64,000 nucleotides of DNA, from NCBI GenBank assembly GCA_035452965.1, contig DAOTCE010000007.1:62001-126000 (forward strand), read 5' to 3'. The stretch is from Candidatus Paceibacterota bacterium (GTDB lineage: Bacteria > Verrucomicrobiota > Verrucomicrobiia > Limisphaerales > UBA8199). The translations under genes were made by a program, and so were the position numbers. Each line of letters begins with the position of its first letter. The stretch's first letter is position 1. The notes beneath the pieces were generated by a model. It ran no database searches. It saw only the letters and a program-made list of their open reading frames with translations, and had not been told where the DNA came from. Positions 43,473 to 52,072 of the stretch are shown piece by piece.

Positions 43473-43842
43473 CGCGGCCGGTTGTCGCCGGGCAGCCTGA
43501 TCAGCACCCGAGTCACATAGGTCGCGGTCGGTGTGATCCAGGTGCTCAGTGGGGGTGCTGGCACCTGCACTTCTTTCGAAGGCAGGGAACAGACTCTGGC
43601 GGCGGTGCCGCGTGGACCACGGAACCAAAGTGCTAGGCGGGTAATTCATCGCGTGCCAATTTTGAAGCGTTCCAAGTGCCAAAATCGCTTGCCGCGGCCA
43701 TTTTGTGTGCAGTTTAGCTCCCTTCCCACCTGCGTCCCAGCGTGATACAGATTGTCCTAAGCCAAGGCAGAAGAAGCCCTCCGACCTGCCGTTGCACCGC
43801 TGGTCGGTTCGACATGCCTCGGCCGGTCTCCAGCCGACCAAC
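43473..43842. other. 370-bp gap between the FadL-like gene and the DUF2156-type gene
   Basis: The minus frame of the DUF2156-type gene stays open through most of this gap but does not read like a protein. No hairpin with a T tract and no strong promoter were seen. It may hold the promoter of the PhcB-like operon. Confidence 0.4.
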
Positions 43843-45135
43843 TCAGAACCGCATGCCCACCGTCAAGAATACGGCATGACTGATAAAATCATACGTGCCG
43901 TCTGCGTCCTGTCCGTTGATGACTCCCGCCAATGACGAGGGGGCGCTGCCATTGACGGTGTGGTCCGGTCCGTAGCCGAACTGGTATGCCACGTCGAAAC
44001 TAAAGCGCTTCCCTCTGAATCCGGCGCCAACGCTAAAGAAGTGCCGGTCCAAGTCCGCCGCCAGTGGCGAATAGTAGTCATCCGGTACCGAGTTCTGACT
44101 ATAGAGGTAACCAGCGCTCACATGCCAGCCATTGTCAAAATACCGCGTCACGCCGAACCCGAACATCCAGCTCTCCTGCCAGTCAAAAGTCAGATCTACG
44201 TCCCGGGGCACCACACTCTCCTGGCCGTCTGGCGCCCCCGGCTGGTGAATTGTGGTCCGCCCGTAACTGCTCCAATCCGTGTAATCCACGTCAAATTCCA
44301 GATTCCACTTTGCGGTGGGCCGAAACGAAACCCCAACAACGGCGCCTAGCGGAAAATCCAAGTCCATTTCCGCGCTTCGGTGAGTAGGCGGCGTCGAGGT
44401 GGGGCGCTCGAAGTCGGTGTCCCCCTCGAAAGTCACGGGTGTGGAACTGCGAAATGTGGCCCCTAGCGCGACCTTCTCGTGCGGTCGCCAGAGTAGACCG
44501 ACGTTGTAGCCGACACTCCAACCGTTCCCCTGGAATCGGAAGAAGTCCTCCGGAAAGATGGGGTTGATTCGGCGGCGAAGGCCCCCTTCCATCTCAATAT
44601 CCGCATAGTCCACCATCAAGCCTCCGGCGACTGACAATTTGTCTCCCAATCTCAGTGCCACCACCGGATTCATTCGCAAGTAGGTCAGCGAACCCTTCGT
44701 TGCCACCGTACGAAATCCCGTGTCTTGCGGCCAACTAAGGTCGCCCCCGTACGGTGCGTAGGCGCCGAAGCCGAAGCACAGCGGGAAATCCTCAGGGGCA
44801 TAGGCGTAGAAAAGCTGCGGCACCACCGCGTAGTGATCGTCAACGCTATAGGTCGTACCGCTGTTAGACCGACCGCCTGGCGGTCGGAACGTCGGGTCGA
44901 GATAGATGCCATACCCACCGGCTCGCAGATTGCTGCCATCGAGTTGAGCCAGGCCGGCGGGATTGTAATACACTGCCGATGCATTATCCGCAGTCGCCAC
45001 GAACGCCTCCCCACGCCCGGTCGCAAAGGCATCCTGACCCGCCAGCCGAAACCCATTCGCCAGCGCGCTCGGACCAGAGAGCCCTGCCGCCACCGCCAAT
45101 AGCACACACGCTGTTCTGCGCCTGTTCGTAATCAT
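43843..45135 (-). CDS. FadL/OmpP1/TodX-family outer-membrane channel
   Basis: 430 residues from the ATG at 45135, which gives a signal peptide (RRRTACVLLAVAAGLSGPSALA). The mature start NGFRLAGQDAFATGRGEAFVATADNASAVYYNPAGLAQL is the FadL hatch signature (NPA). The rest alternates as beta strands (RMNPVVALRLGDKLSVAGGLMVDYADIEMEG, LGVRS-like ALGATFRSSTPVTFEGD) and the last residue is Phe (VFLTVGMRF), as in outer-membrane barrels. FadL proteins import long-chain fatty acids and similar hydrophobic molecules. Its position 371 bp upstream of the PhcB/S/R-like genes on the same strand suggests that it passes the lipid signal or its precursors. Confidence 0.88.
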   Translation of the reverse strand: MITNRRRTACVLLAVAAGLSGPSALANGFRLAGQDAFATGRGEAFVATADNASAVYYNPAGLAQLDGSNLRAGGYGIYLDPTFRPPGGRSNSGTTYSVDDHYAVVPQLFYAYAPEDFPLCFGFGAYAPYGGDLSWPQDTGFRTVATKGSLTYLRMNPVVALRLGDKLSVAGGLMVDYADIEMEGGLRRRINPIFPEDFFRFQGNGWSVGYNVGLLWRPHEKVALGATFRSSTPVTFEGDTDFERPTSTPPTHRSAEMDLDFPLGAVVGVSFRPTAKWNLEFDVDYTDWSSYGRTTIHQPGAPDGQESVVPRDVDLTFDWQESWMFGFGVTRYFDNGWHVSAGYLYSQNSVPDDYYSPLAADLDRHFFSVGAGFRGKRFSFDVAYQFGYGPDHTVNGSAPSSLAGVINGQDADGTYDFISHAVFLTVGMRF

Positions 45136-45370
45136 GAAATCGACTGCCCGATTACGCGGACCAACACCCCAGATAGGCATGAACCGCCGCCCCACGCAAG
45201 CAGCTTTCCTGCCGTTTCCTCAGGCCACCCGGCCAGTATGCTTCCGCCCCCTAAGCGTTGACCCGGTTTCGAAGGCTGGTGGAGGTATCCTTGCCCCTGG
45301 CACACGGCGCGGGAACCGATCATCGTCCATTTTACCTTTACGTTCCCTTGCACCCGGGCACAATGGCCCA

Positions 45371-46483
45371 ATGAGCAGCTTAGTTCGTTTGCTCGCAATC
45401 GTTTTGCTGACTGTGCCGGCCGTTCCTTCTGCCCAGGCCGCCTTTAGTTCCATCCATGTCTTTGGGGACGGTGTTTCCACCACGACCAATAATCCCTACG
45501 CCGGCGCCGCCTACCACGGTCTGCGCCGGTCCAACGGCCGCGTCTGGGTCGAGGTGCTCGCCGAGCGCCAGGCTCTGCCCAATAACAGCGTCACTAACGT
45601 CACCTGGACTTACTCCACTAACAACTACTCCTTCTTTGCTCATTACAGCAGCCTCTTGGTGCAAAGCATCAACGGCTTCAATGCCCCCACGGATGCCGGC
45701 ACAGCACTCTTTGTGATCTGGGTTGCCAATGCCGACTTTGTGTTTAACGTGGGCAACCGCGAGCTGGGCAATCAGGCTGAATGGACCAGCGCCAATCACC
45801 AGACCATCGCCAATCATTGGTATGCTCTTACCAATCTTTACCACGCCAAAGGAGCCCGAACGTTCGTCATGCCCAACGCTGTGGATATCACCAAGATTCC
45901 CAGCTACGTCGACATGTCCACCGAGAACAAGAACTTTGTTCGCCAAAATATCATTGAGTTCAACGCCGCCTTTTATGCCATGCTGGATCAGGCAAGGATA
46001 TTATTGCCGGCGGCAAGGATCTATGTCCCGGACATGTTTGCCCTGCTCGATGACATCGCTGCTCACCCCGCCAACTACGGAGTTACCAATGCCCTCTTCG
46101 AGGGCAAGACGGTTGATGCGTTGAGCGACGAGACTCTGACCGACAAGTCTTTGAATGGGCCTGGGGCAAGCTACATTTGGTGGGACGACACGGACCCCAC
46201 AGCCAAAGTTCATGCAGTTATGGCCGACATTACCCAGCAACTACTTTCGCCTCCTATCGTCAGCCAACTCACACACCTCGGCAGCAGCAACCGGTTGGAC
46301 GTGGCCAACATTCCGATTGGCTTGAATGGTTACGTGGACAGCAGGACGGATCTCGTGGTGGGGAATTGGTTTTCAGTGACCAATTTCAACAGCACGGCCG
46401 CAACGCAAACGCTCTTCACGCCAGCCTCCGGCTCTGGCCATTTCTATCGGTTACGGTTCCCCTTTGCGTGGTCCTGGCCTTAA
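45371..46483 (+). CDS. secreted GDSL/SGNH-like protein with altered nucleophile motif
   Basis: 370 residues from the ATG at 45371 (signal peptide SSLVRLLAIVLLTVPAVPSAQA); the frame is open from 45134. The SGNH fold of the thermolabile-haemolysin/phospholipase type starts with FSSIHVFGDGVSTTTNNPYAG. In true lipases this reads FGDS(L/V)SD, so the nucleophilic Ser is Gly here. Later blocks are VIWVANADFVFN (block III region, Asn present) and the C-terminal GPGASYIWWDDTDPTAKVHAVMADI (His block). After about residue 295 a beta module ends GSGHFYRLRFPFAW. It may be catalytically inactive or use the Ser two residues further on. It is divergent from the FadL gene (235 bp). Confidence 0.78.
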   Translation: MSSLVRLLAIVLLTVPAVPSAQAAFSSIHVFGDGVSTTTNNPYAGAAYHGLRRSNGRVWVEVLAERQALPNNSVTNVTWTYSTNNYSFFAHYSSLLVQSINGFNAPTDAGTALFVIWVANADFVFNVGNRELGNQAEWTSANHQTIANHWYALTNLYHAKGARTFVMPNAVDITKIPSYVDMSTENKNFVRQNIIEFNAAFYAMLDQARILLPAARIYVPDMFALLDDIAAHPANYGVTNALFEGKTVDALSDETLTDKSLNGPGASYIWWDDTDPTAKVHAVMADITQQLLSPPIVSQLTHLGSSNRLDVANIPIGLNGYVDSRTDLVVGNWFSVTNFNSTAATQTLFTPASGSGHFYRLRFPFAWSWP

Positions 46484-46611
46484 GCCGCGGTTACGCACAC
46501 ACCACTGCGCAGCCTTGCCGGCAGGGGCGAGCGGTTCGCTGGCGCCGCGAGCCTGGGCACCATCATTGATCCGGTCACCCTTCTGTCAGGCAGTCCCTCC
46601 TAGATGACTGG

Positions 46612-46640
46612 TTGACAGTCTTAAACAGTCGGTCTAATAT
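46612..46640 (+). promoter_or_regulatory. consensus sigma-70 promoter of the TRL-family gene
   Basis: TTGACA (46612-46617), exactly 17 nt, TAATAT (46635-46640). The expected start of transcription near 46647 gives a ~62-nt leader ending in GAAAGG just before the ATG at 46709. The best promoter match in the window. Confidence 0.8.
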
Positions 46641-46708
46641 TATCCATTCCTGGCGGTGAAGCATTGAGGCCGCTTGGTTAACAAATACAAACAACAACGA
46701 AAGGCATT

Positions 46709-47032
46709 ATGAAAAAACTGATCGGTTATTCCTCTATGGTCGCGGTGGCTGGGTTGCTAGTTGGTTGCGTTGGCCCGATGGGTCCCGTCGGGAGCGTTGG
46801 CGGATTCATCTACACCGACGTATCCGGGCCTATTCTGGCCACAAGCCATTCCTCAGCCAGCAAGGTAGGGCAGGCCTCCTCGACGGGCATCATTTGCTTC
46901 GCCACGGGAGACTCCAGCATCAAAGCCGCGGCTGACAGCGCCGGGATTACCAAGATTCAGCACGTGGACTACCACACCACCTCCGTCCTTGGCGTGTATG
47001 CAAAGACCACGGTGACGGTTTACGGCGAATAA
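46709..47032 (+). CDS. TRL-family lipoprotein
   Basis: 107 residues. Lipoprotein signal MKKLIGYSSMVAVAGLLVGC with Cys20 as lipidation site. The mature part (GFIYTDVSGPILATSHSSASKVGQASSTGIICFATGDSSIKAAADSAGITKIQHVDYHTTSVLGVYAKTTVTVYGE, here listed only by its key features) has the GPI..T..., K-x-G-x-A, GI...GD.SI..AA...GI..I..VD pattern of the TRL-like domain family (named after a tRNA-associated locus in Helicobacter). Function unknown. It is a single-gene unit with its own strong promoter and a hairpin 26 nt after the stop. Strong expression is inferred from the promoter. Confidence 0.85.
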   Translation: MKKLIGYSSMVAVAGLLVGCVGPMGPVGSVGGFIYTDVSGPILATSHSSASKVGQASSTGIICFATGDSSIKAAADSAGITKIQHVDYHTTSVLGVYAKTTVTVYGE

Positions 47033-47057
47033 CGTCCACACTTTAGCAGAACTGACC

Positions 47058-47088
47058 AAGACCGGCTTTCTTGATAGGAGCCGGTCTT
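47058..47088. terminator. hairpin between the convergent TRL and secA genes
   Basis: AAGACCGGCT (47058-47067) and AGCCGGTCTT (47079-47088) form a perfect 10-bp stem with an 11-nt loop, 26 nt past the TRL stop and 82 nt past the secA stop. Without a long T tract on either strand, but well placed to end both transcripts. Confidence 0.6.
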
Positions 47089-47169
47089 CCTGCGTACACC
47101 CGGCTGTAAATTGCGTTACCCTCCACTGGCCCAACGGCTCAGTGATGGCCGCCCTGGGTTATTGCACCA

Positions 47170-50100
47170 TCAATTCTTACCGCAGCAATGCTTGTATTTC
47201 TTTCCACTGCCGCACGTGCAGGGATCATTCCGGCCAACCTTTGGGCCAACCCGGACGGGTTTGGCCTTCTCAACCGCGGCAGCGGCCTCGCTGACAATGT
47301 CGCTGCCTTGCTGCGGGGCGCGGCGGGTGGAACCAGTGCTCGTCCCGGTTGAGGTGCCGCCGAAGGCGCTGGTGGACTGATGGCTTGCCTGCTGCGGCAC
47401 ATTGCGCAGGAAATTCTCAAAGGCCATCAGACTGGACGCGCTGCGGAAGATGTTGTGGCAGATCTCGGTCTTGATGTTGACCATCAACTCCTCAAAGATC
47501 TTGTAAGCCTCGGCCTTGTATTCGATGAGGGGGTCGCGCTGGCCGTGCGCGCGCAGGCCGATGCTGTAACGCAAGCTGTCCATCTCGTAGAGATGCTCCT
47601 GCCACAGCTTGTCAATGGCGCTCAGGATGGTGTAGCGCTCGACCTCTTTGAGCGCCTCGGGGTTCTCGAAGCTGATCTTGATCTCGTAAGCCTTGCGAAC
47701 ACTGTCCGAGATGAAGGTGCACACCGCGAACTGCGGCGCGCTGAGACTGCCGAAGATTGAACCTTTGACCGGCTCTTCTTTCCCCGATTCGGCGGCCTTG
47801 ATGATCTCCTTCTCCGGCATGCCGATGGGGAAATTCAGATTCACCCAGTCCGCCAGGGAACGCACCTTCCATTCGTTTAAATCGGTCTCTGCCGTGGTAA
47901 ACTGCTCGACTTTCTGAAGCACGACTTCCTCCATGATGTCCATGAGGCGGTCGCGGACGTCCGTGCCGTGGATGATCTCATTGCGGAAGCCGTAAATGAC
48001 CTCACGCTGTTTATTCATCACGTCATCGTACTCGAGCGTGCGCTTCCGGATTTGGAAGTTGTGCTGTTCGACACGTTTTTGGGCCTGGCCGATGGAGCGA
48101 TTGAGCAGCGGGTGCTCCAGCTCCTGGCCCTCTTCGAGGCCCATCTTCTCCATGTACTTGACGATCTTGTCCGAGCCAAACAGGCGCATCAGGTCGTCCT
48201 CGAGCGAGATGAAGAAGTGCGAGGAGCCCGGGTCGCCCTGGCGCGCGCAGCGACCGCGCAATTGGCGGTCAATGCGGCGCGCCTCGTGGCGCTCGGTGCC
48301 AATGACATGCAAGCCGCCCGCCTCGGCCACGCCCGGCCCGAGCTTGATGTCGGTGCCGCGGCCGGCCATGTTCGTTGCAATCGTCACGGAGCCGCGCTGC
48401 CCGGCGCGGGCGACAATTTCGGCCTCCTGCTGGTGGAACTTGGCGTTCAGCACGGAGTGGATGATCCCTTCCCGCTTTAACATGCGTGAGAGGTGTTCGC
48501 TGACCTCGACGGAAATCGTGCCCACCAGCATTGGCCGGCCTTTGCCGTGAACTTCCTTTATCTCCTTGAGCACCGCGTTGTATTTCTCGCGCCGGGTCTT
48601 GTAAACCGAGTCGTTGGCGTCTTTGCGCGCCACCGGCTTGTTGGTCGGAATGACCAGCACGCCCAGCTTGTAGATGTCAAAGAACTCGGAAGCCTCCGTC
48701 TCCGCTGTCCCCGTCATGCCGGCCAGTTTGTGGTACAGACGGAAATAGTTCTGAATGGTGATCGTCGCCAGCGTCTGCGTCTCGCGCTCGATTTCGACCT
48801 GTTCCTTGGCCTCGACCGCCTGGTGCAGGCCATCGCTCCAACGGCGGCCGGTCATCAGGCGGCCGGTGTTCTCGTCCACGATGATGACCTTGTTGTCCTG
48901 AACGACATACTGCACATCTTTCTGGTAGAGGCAGTAGGCTTTGAGCAACTGGGAGATCGCGTGGATGCGCTGGGCCTTGGTTTCGAACTCCTGCTGGAGC
49001 TTGGTCTTGGCTTCCAAACGCTTGCGCGGGTCTTCCTCGGGCCCGTGATCAATGTCGTGCAAGGCCGTGCTCAGGTCGGGCAGCATGAAGGCGTCCGGGT
49101 CCTTCGGGCTGAGATTGCTCCGGCCCTTCTCGGTCAGGTCGGCGTCGTGGCTCTTCTCGTCAATGGCGAAAAACAGCTCTTCCTTCTCCTTGTACATCTC
49201 GATCTTCTTCTGATCGGCATGGAGGTGGAGTTCGGCCTGGTGCATCAGCCGGAGGTTTTCCGGCTCCTCCAGGAGCTTCAGCAGTTTCTCCGACTTGGGC
49301 TGACCGCACTTGACACGGAAGAGCAGCAACCCGATCTGGCGTTCGAGTTCCTCAGGGTGTTCCGGGTTGGACCCGTCGCCCGGGCGCAGCTTGCGCAGGA
49401 GATTCTCGGCCTCCCCCAGAAAGCGGTTGCAGAGCCGCTCCTGCACGCGGAAGAGCGCCTCCACCTGCGGCCGGAAATTGGCGTACTGCTCGTCATAGGT
49501 AATCACGGCCGGGCCACTGATGATGAGCGGCGTGCGTGCTTCATCAATGAGGATCGAGTCCACCTCATCCACTATCGCGTAGTAATGACCGCGCTGGACC
49601 TGCTCCTCCTTGCGGGTGGCCATGCCGTTGTCACGGAGGTAGTCGAAGCCAAACTCCGCATTGGTGCCGTAGGTAATGTCGCAGTTGTACTGCTCCCGCC
49701 GCACGCGGGGCGGCTGGTCATGCAAAATGCAGCCGACCGTCAGGCCGAGATATTTGTAAACCGCCCCCATCCACTCGCTGTCGCGCGCTGCCAGGTAGTC
49801 GTTGACCGTCACGATGTGCACGCCCCGCCCGCTCAGGGCGTTCAGGTAAACCGGGAGCGTCGCCACCAGGGTCTTGCCTTCGCCGGTGGCCATTTCCGCA
49901 ATTCTGCCTGAATGCAGCGCATAACCACCAATCAGCTGCACATCGAACGGGATCATCTCCCAGGTGAGCGGATGCTCGCGCACGATGATCTCGGATCCGC
50001 AGAGTCGGCGGCAGGCGTTCTTCACCACTGCGAATGCCTCCGGCAGAATCTCCTTCAGCCGCTGCGCCAGCTTCTCGTTGTCCTTGATGTTGGACATTTC

Positions 50101-50256
50101 CTCCTTCCAGGCGGCGGTTTTTTGGCGCAAAACCTCCTCCGGGACCTTCTGCAGCTCGGCTTCAACGGCGTTGATCTTCGCGACCAGGGGACGGAGGCGC
50201 CTGACCTCCCGGTCGTTCTTCGAGCCGATGAACTTCTTTACGATATACCCAATCAT
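47170..50256 (-). CDS. secA: preprotein translocase ATPase SecA
   Basis: 1028 residues, longer than the ~900 of E. coli. Motor of the Sec export pathway. Walker A MATGEGKTLVA, helicase motif VDEVDSILIDEARTPLIISGPA, preprotein-binding region, GRLMTGRRWSDGLHQAVEAKE, TNMAGRGTDIKLGPGV, ERHEARRIDRQLRGRCARQGDPGSS, and the C-terminal zinc-binding SEC-C motif CTCGSGKKYKHCC. Extra length comes from insertions around residues 240-420 (acidic, charged, FLGEAENLLRKLRPGDG..., YKEKEELFFAIDEKSHDADLTEKGR), as seen in Bacteroidetes/PVC SecAs. It stands alone as a transcription unit. Confidence 0.96.
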   Translation of the reverse strand: MIGYIVKKFIGSKNDREVRRLRPLVAKINAVEAELQKVPEEVLRQKTAAWKEEMSNIKDNEKLAQRLKEILPEAFAVVKNACRRLCGSEIIVREHPLTWEMIPFDVQLIGGYALHSGRIAEMATGEGKTLVATLPVYLNALSGRGVHIVTVNDYLAARDSEWMGAVYKYLGLTVGCILHDQPPRVRREQYNCDITYGTNAEFGFDYLRDNGMATRKEEQVQRGHYYAIVDEVDSILIDEARTPLIISGPAVITYDEQYANFRPQVEALFRVQERLCNRFLGEAENLLRKLRPGDGSNPEHPEELERQIGLLLFRVKCGQPKSEKLLKLLEEPENLRLMHQAELHLHADQKKIEMYKEKEELFFAIDEKSHDADLTEKGRSNLSPKDPDAFMLPDLSTALHDIDHGPEEDPRKRLEAKTKLQQEFETKAQRIHAISQLLKAYCLYQKDVQYVVQDNKVIIVDENTGRLMTGRRWSDGLHQAVEAKEQVEIERETQTLATITIQNYFRLYHKLAGMTGTAETEASEFFDIYKLGVLVIPTNKPVARKDANDSVYKTRREKYNAVLKEIKEVHGKGRPMLVGTISVEVSEHLSRMLKREGIIHSVLNAKFHQQEAEIVARAGQRGSVTIATNMAGRGTDIKLGPGVAEAGGLHVIGTERHEARRIDRQLRGRCARQGDPGSSHFFISLEDDLMRLFGSDKIVKYMEKMGLEEGQELEHPLLNRSIGQAQKRVEQHNFQIRKRTLEYDDVMNKQREVIYGFRNEIIHGTDVRDRLMDIMEEVVLQKVEQFTTAETDLNEWKVRSLADWVNLNFPIGMPEKEIIKAAESGKEEPVKGSIFGSLSAPQFAVCTFISDSVRKAYEIKISFENPEALKEVERYTILSAIDKLWQEHLYEMDSLRYSIGLRAHGQRDPLIEYKAEAYKIFEELMVNIKTEICHNIFRSASSLMAFENFLRNVPQQASHQSTSAFGGTSTGTSTGSTRRAPQQGSDIVSEAAAAVEKAKPVRVGPKVGRNDPCTCGSGKKYKHCCGKN

Positions 50257-50386
50257 GGTGGCTTTAACAGCTCCCAGACGCTACGGGAAGCCTCCCCGGG
50301 CGTCAAAGATATAAGCGAATCACGCCCACTTCAGGCCAGCGGGGAGTAATTTGGTGGTGACGGGTGTTCGCGGATGCCGTGCAGGA

Positions 50387-50806
<420 letters not shown>

Positions 50807-50933
50807 GGCGGGGACAGGGTGCCAGAGTTTTGGGTTCTGGCCAGACCGAACATGCGAAGCCGCGAAGTTGCAGTGCCGAATTGCTGCTATCTTGCCAGTT
50901 GACAATCAGCGGCCTGCGGCTGTCATTGGACGC

Positions 50934-51980
50934 ATGAGAGCCTGGCTTATTGACAAGCTTGACGGTATTGGCGGCCTGCGCCTGACCGAGGTGCCCGACC
51001 CGAGTCCCGGTGCGAACGAAGTTGTTCTTCAAGTCCATTACGCCGCGCTGAATCCCGCCGATCGCTACCTGGCGGAAAGCCAGTATCCGGCCAAACCAGC
51101 GTTGCCCCATATCCTCGGGCGGGACGGCATGGGGACAGTAGTGGCCGCGGGTTGTGAAGCTACTGGTGTCGCTGTGGGCGACCGGCGGGCTCTGCTGCGT
51201 GGCGAGGCGGGCGGGAACCGCCCGGGGACCTTTGCCCAGCGGGTGGCGGTGCCGGCGCACGACCTTATCGAGATTCCCGCCGGCTGGAGCGAGGCCGAAG
51301 CCGCTGGCGCGACCCTGGTCTATTTGACCGCTTACCAGGCCCTGACGATGTGGGGACCATTATCGCCGTCGTCCGTGGTGCTGGTGACCGGGGCCTCAGG
51401 CGGCGTGGGGGTTGCTACGGTGCAACTCGCCGCCGCAATGGGACACAAGGTCGTGGCACTTTCGCGGAGCCTGGAGAAGCGCCGCCGTCTCGAAGAACTG
51501 GGCGCCGCCGCCACATTCGATCCCTTGGCCCCAAAGTGGCGCCTGGACCTGAAGTCTGTTCTGGCACCGCATCGGGTTGACCTGGCCGTTGACAATATCG
51601 GTGGCAAGCTCCTGCCTGAGGTGATTGAAACCCTGGGCGAGCACGGACGGGTCAGCGTGGTCGGACGCCTCGCAGGCCCGGTCCCCAGCTTCAACACCGC
51701 CACGCTGTTCTTCCGACGCATCCGCTTGGGAGGGGTAGCCGTTGGCGCCTGGACCAACGCCGAAAGCCGAACGGCCTGGCAAGAAGTAGTGTCGTTGCTT
51801 TCACGCGTTGGGGCCCGCCCCCAAGTGGACAAGGTCTTTCCTTTGGAGCAGCTCCCGCAGGCGTTCGAACGACTTGCCCAGGGCCCCATGGGCAAGGTGG
51901 TGCTGGCCGTTGGCACCTCGGTCAAGGGGAACTTCTATGGCAAAGGCGCTGTCGCCTCCGGCGCTCTTCCAACCCCATGA
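50934..51980 (+). CDS. zinc-independent quinone oxidoreductase / MDR-family reductase
   Basis: 348 residues from the ATG at 50934 (MRAWLIDKLDGIGGLRLTEVP). A GroES-like N-domain (NPADRYLAESQYP, HILGRDGMGTVVAAGCEATGVAVGDR) is followed by a Rossmann fold with the NADPH motif VLVTGASGGVGVATVQLA and DLAVDNIGG. No zinc-binding Cys/His set, so it belongs to the quinone oxidoreductase branch that reduces quinones or enones with NADPH. The C-terminal ~18 residues (VKGNFYGKGAVASGALPTP) extend past the usual fold end. The substrate is unknown. Confidence 0.88.
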   Translation: MRAWLIDKLDGIGGLRLTEVPDPSPGANEVVLQVHYAALNPADRYLAESQYPAKPALPHILGRDGMGTVVAAGCEATGVAVGDRRALLRGEAGGNRPGTFAQRVAVPAHDLIEIPAGWSEAEAAGATLVYLTAYQALTMWGPLSPSSVVLVTGASGGVGVATVQLAAAMGHKVVALSRSLEKRRRLEELGAAATFDPLAPKWRLDLKSVLAPHRVDLAVDNIGGKLLPEVIETLGEHGRVSVVGRLAGPVPSFNTATLFFRRIRLGGVAVGAWTNAESRTAWQEVVSLLSRVGARPQVDKVFPLEQLPQAFERLAQGPMGKVVLAVGTSVKGNFYGKGAVASGALPTP

Positions 51981-52072
51981 GCCGGCAGTTCGTGGAGTTC
52001 TCTCCCTGGTTCGCGACGCCAGGCTGGCCATATCGGCGGGTTGGGGTGTAGTGTGGCACCAGCTACGCAAGA

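Noticed and set aside
48493..49911. 472-codon open frame on the + strand
   Set aside because: Antisense shadow of secA.
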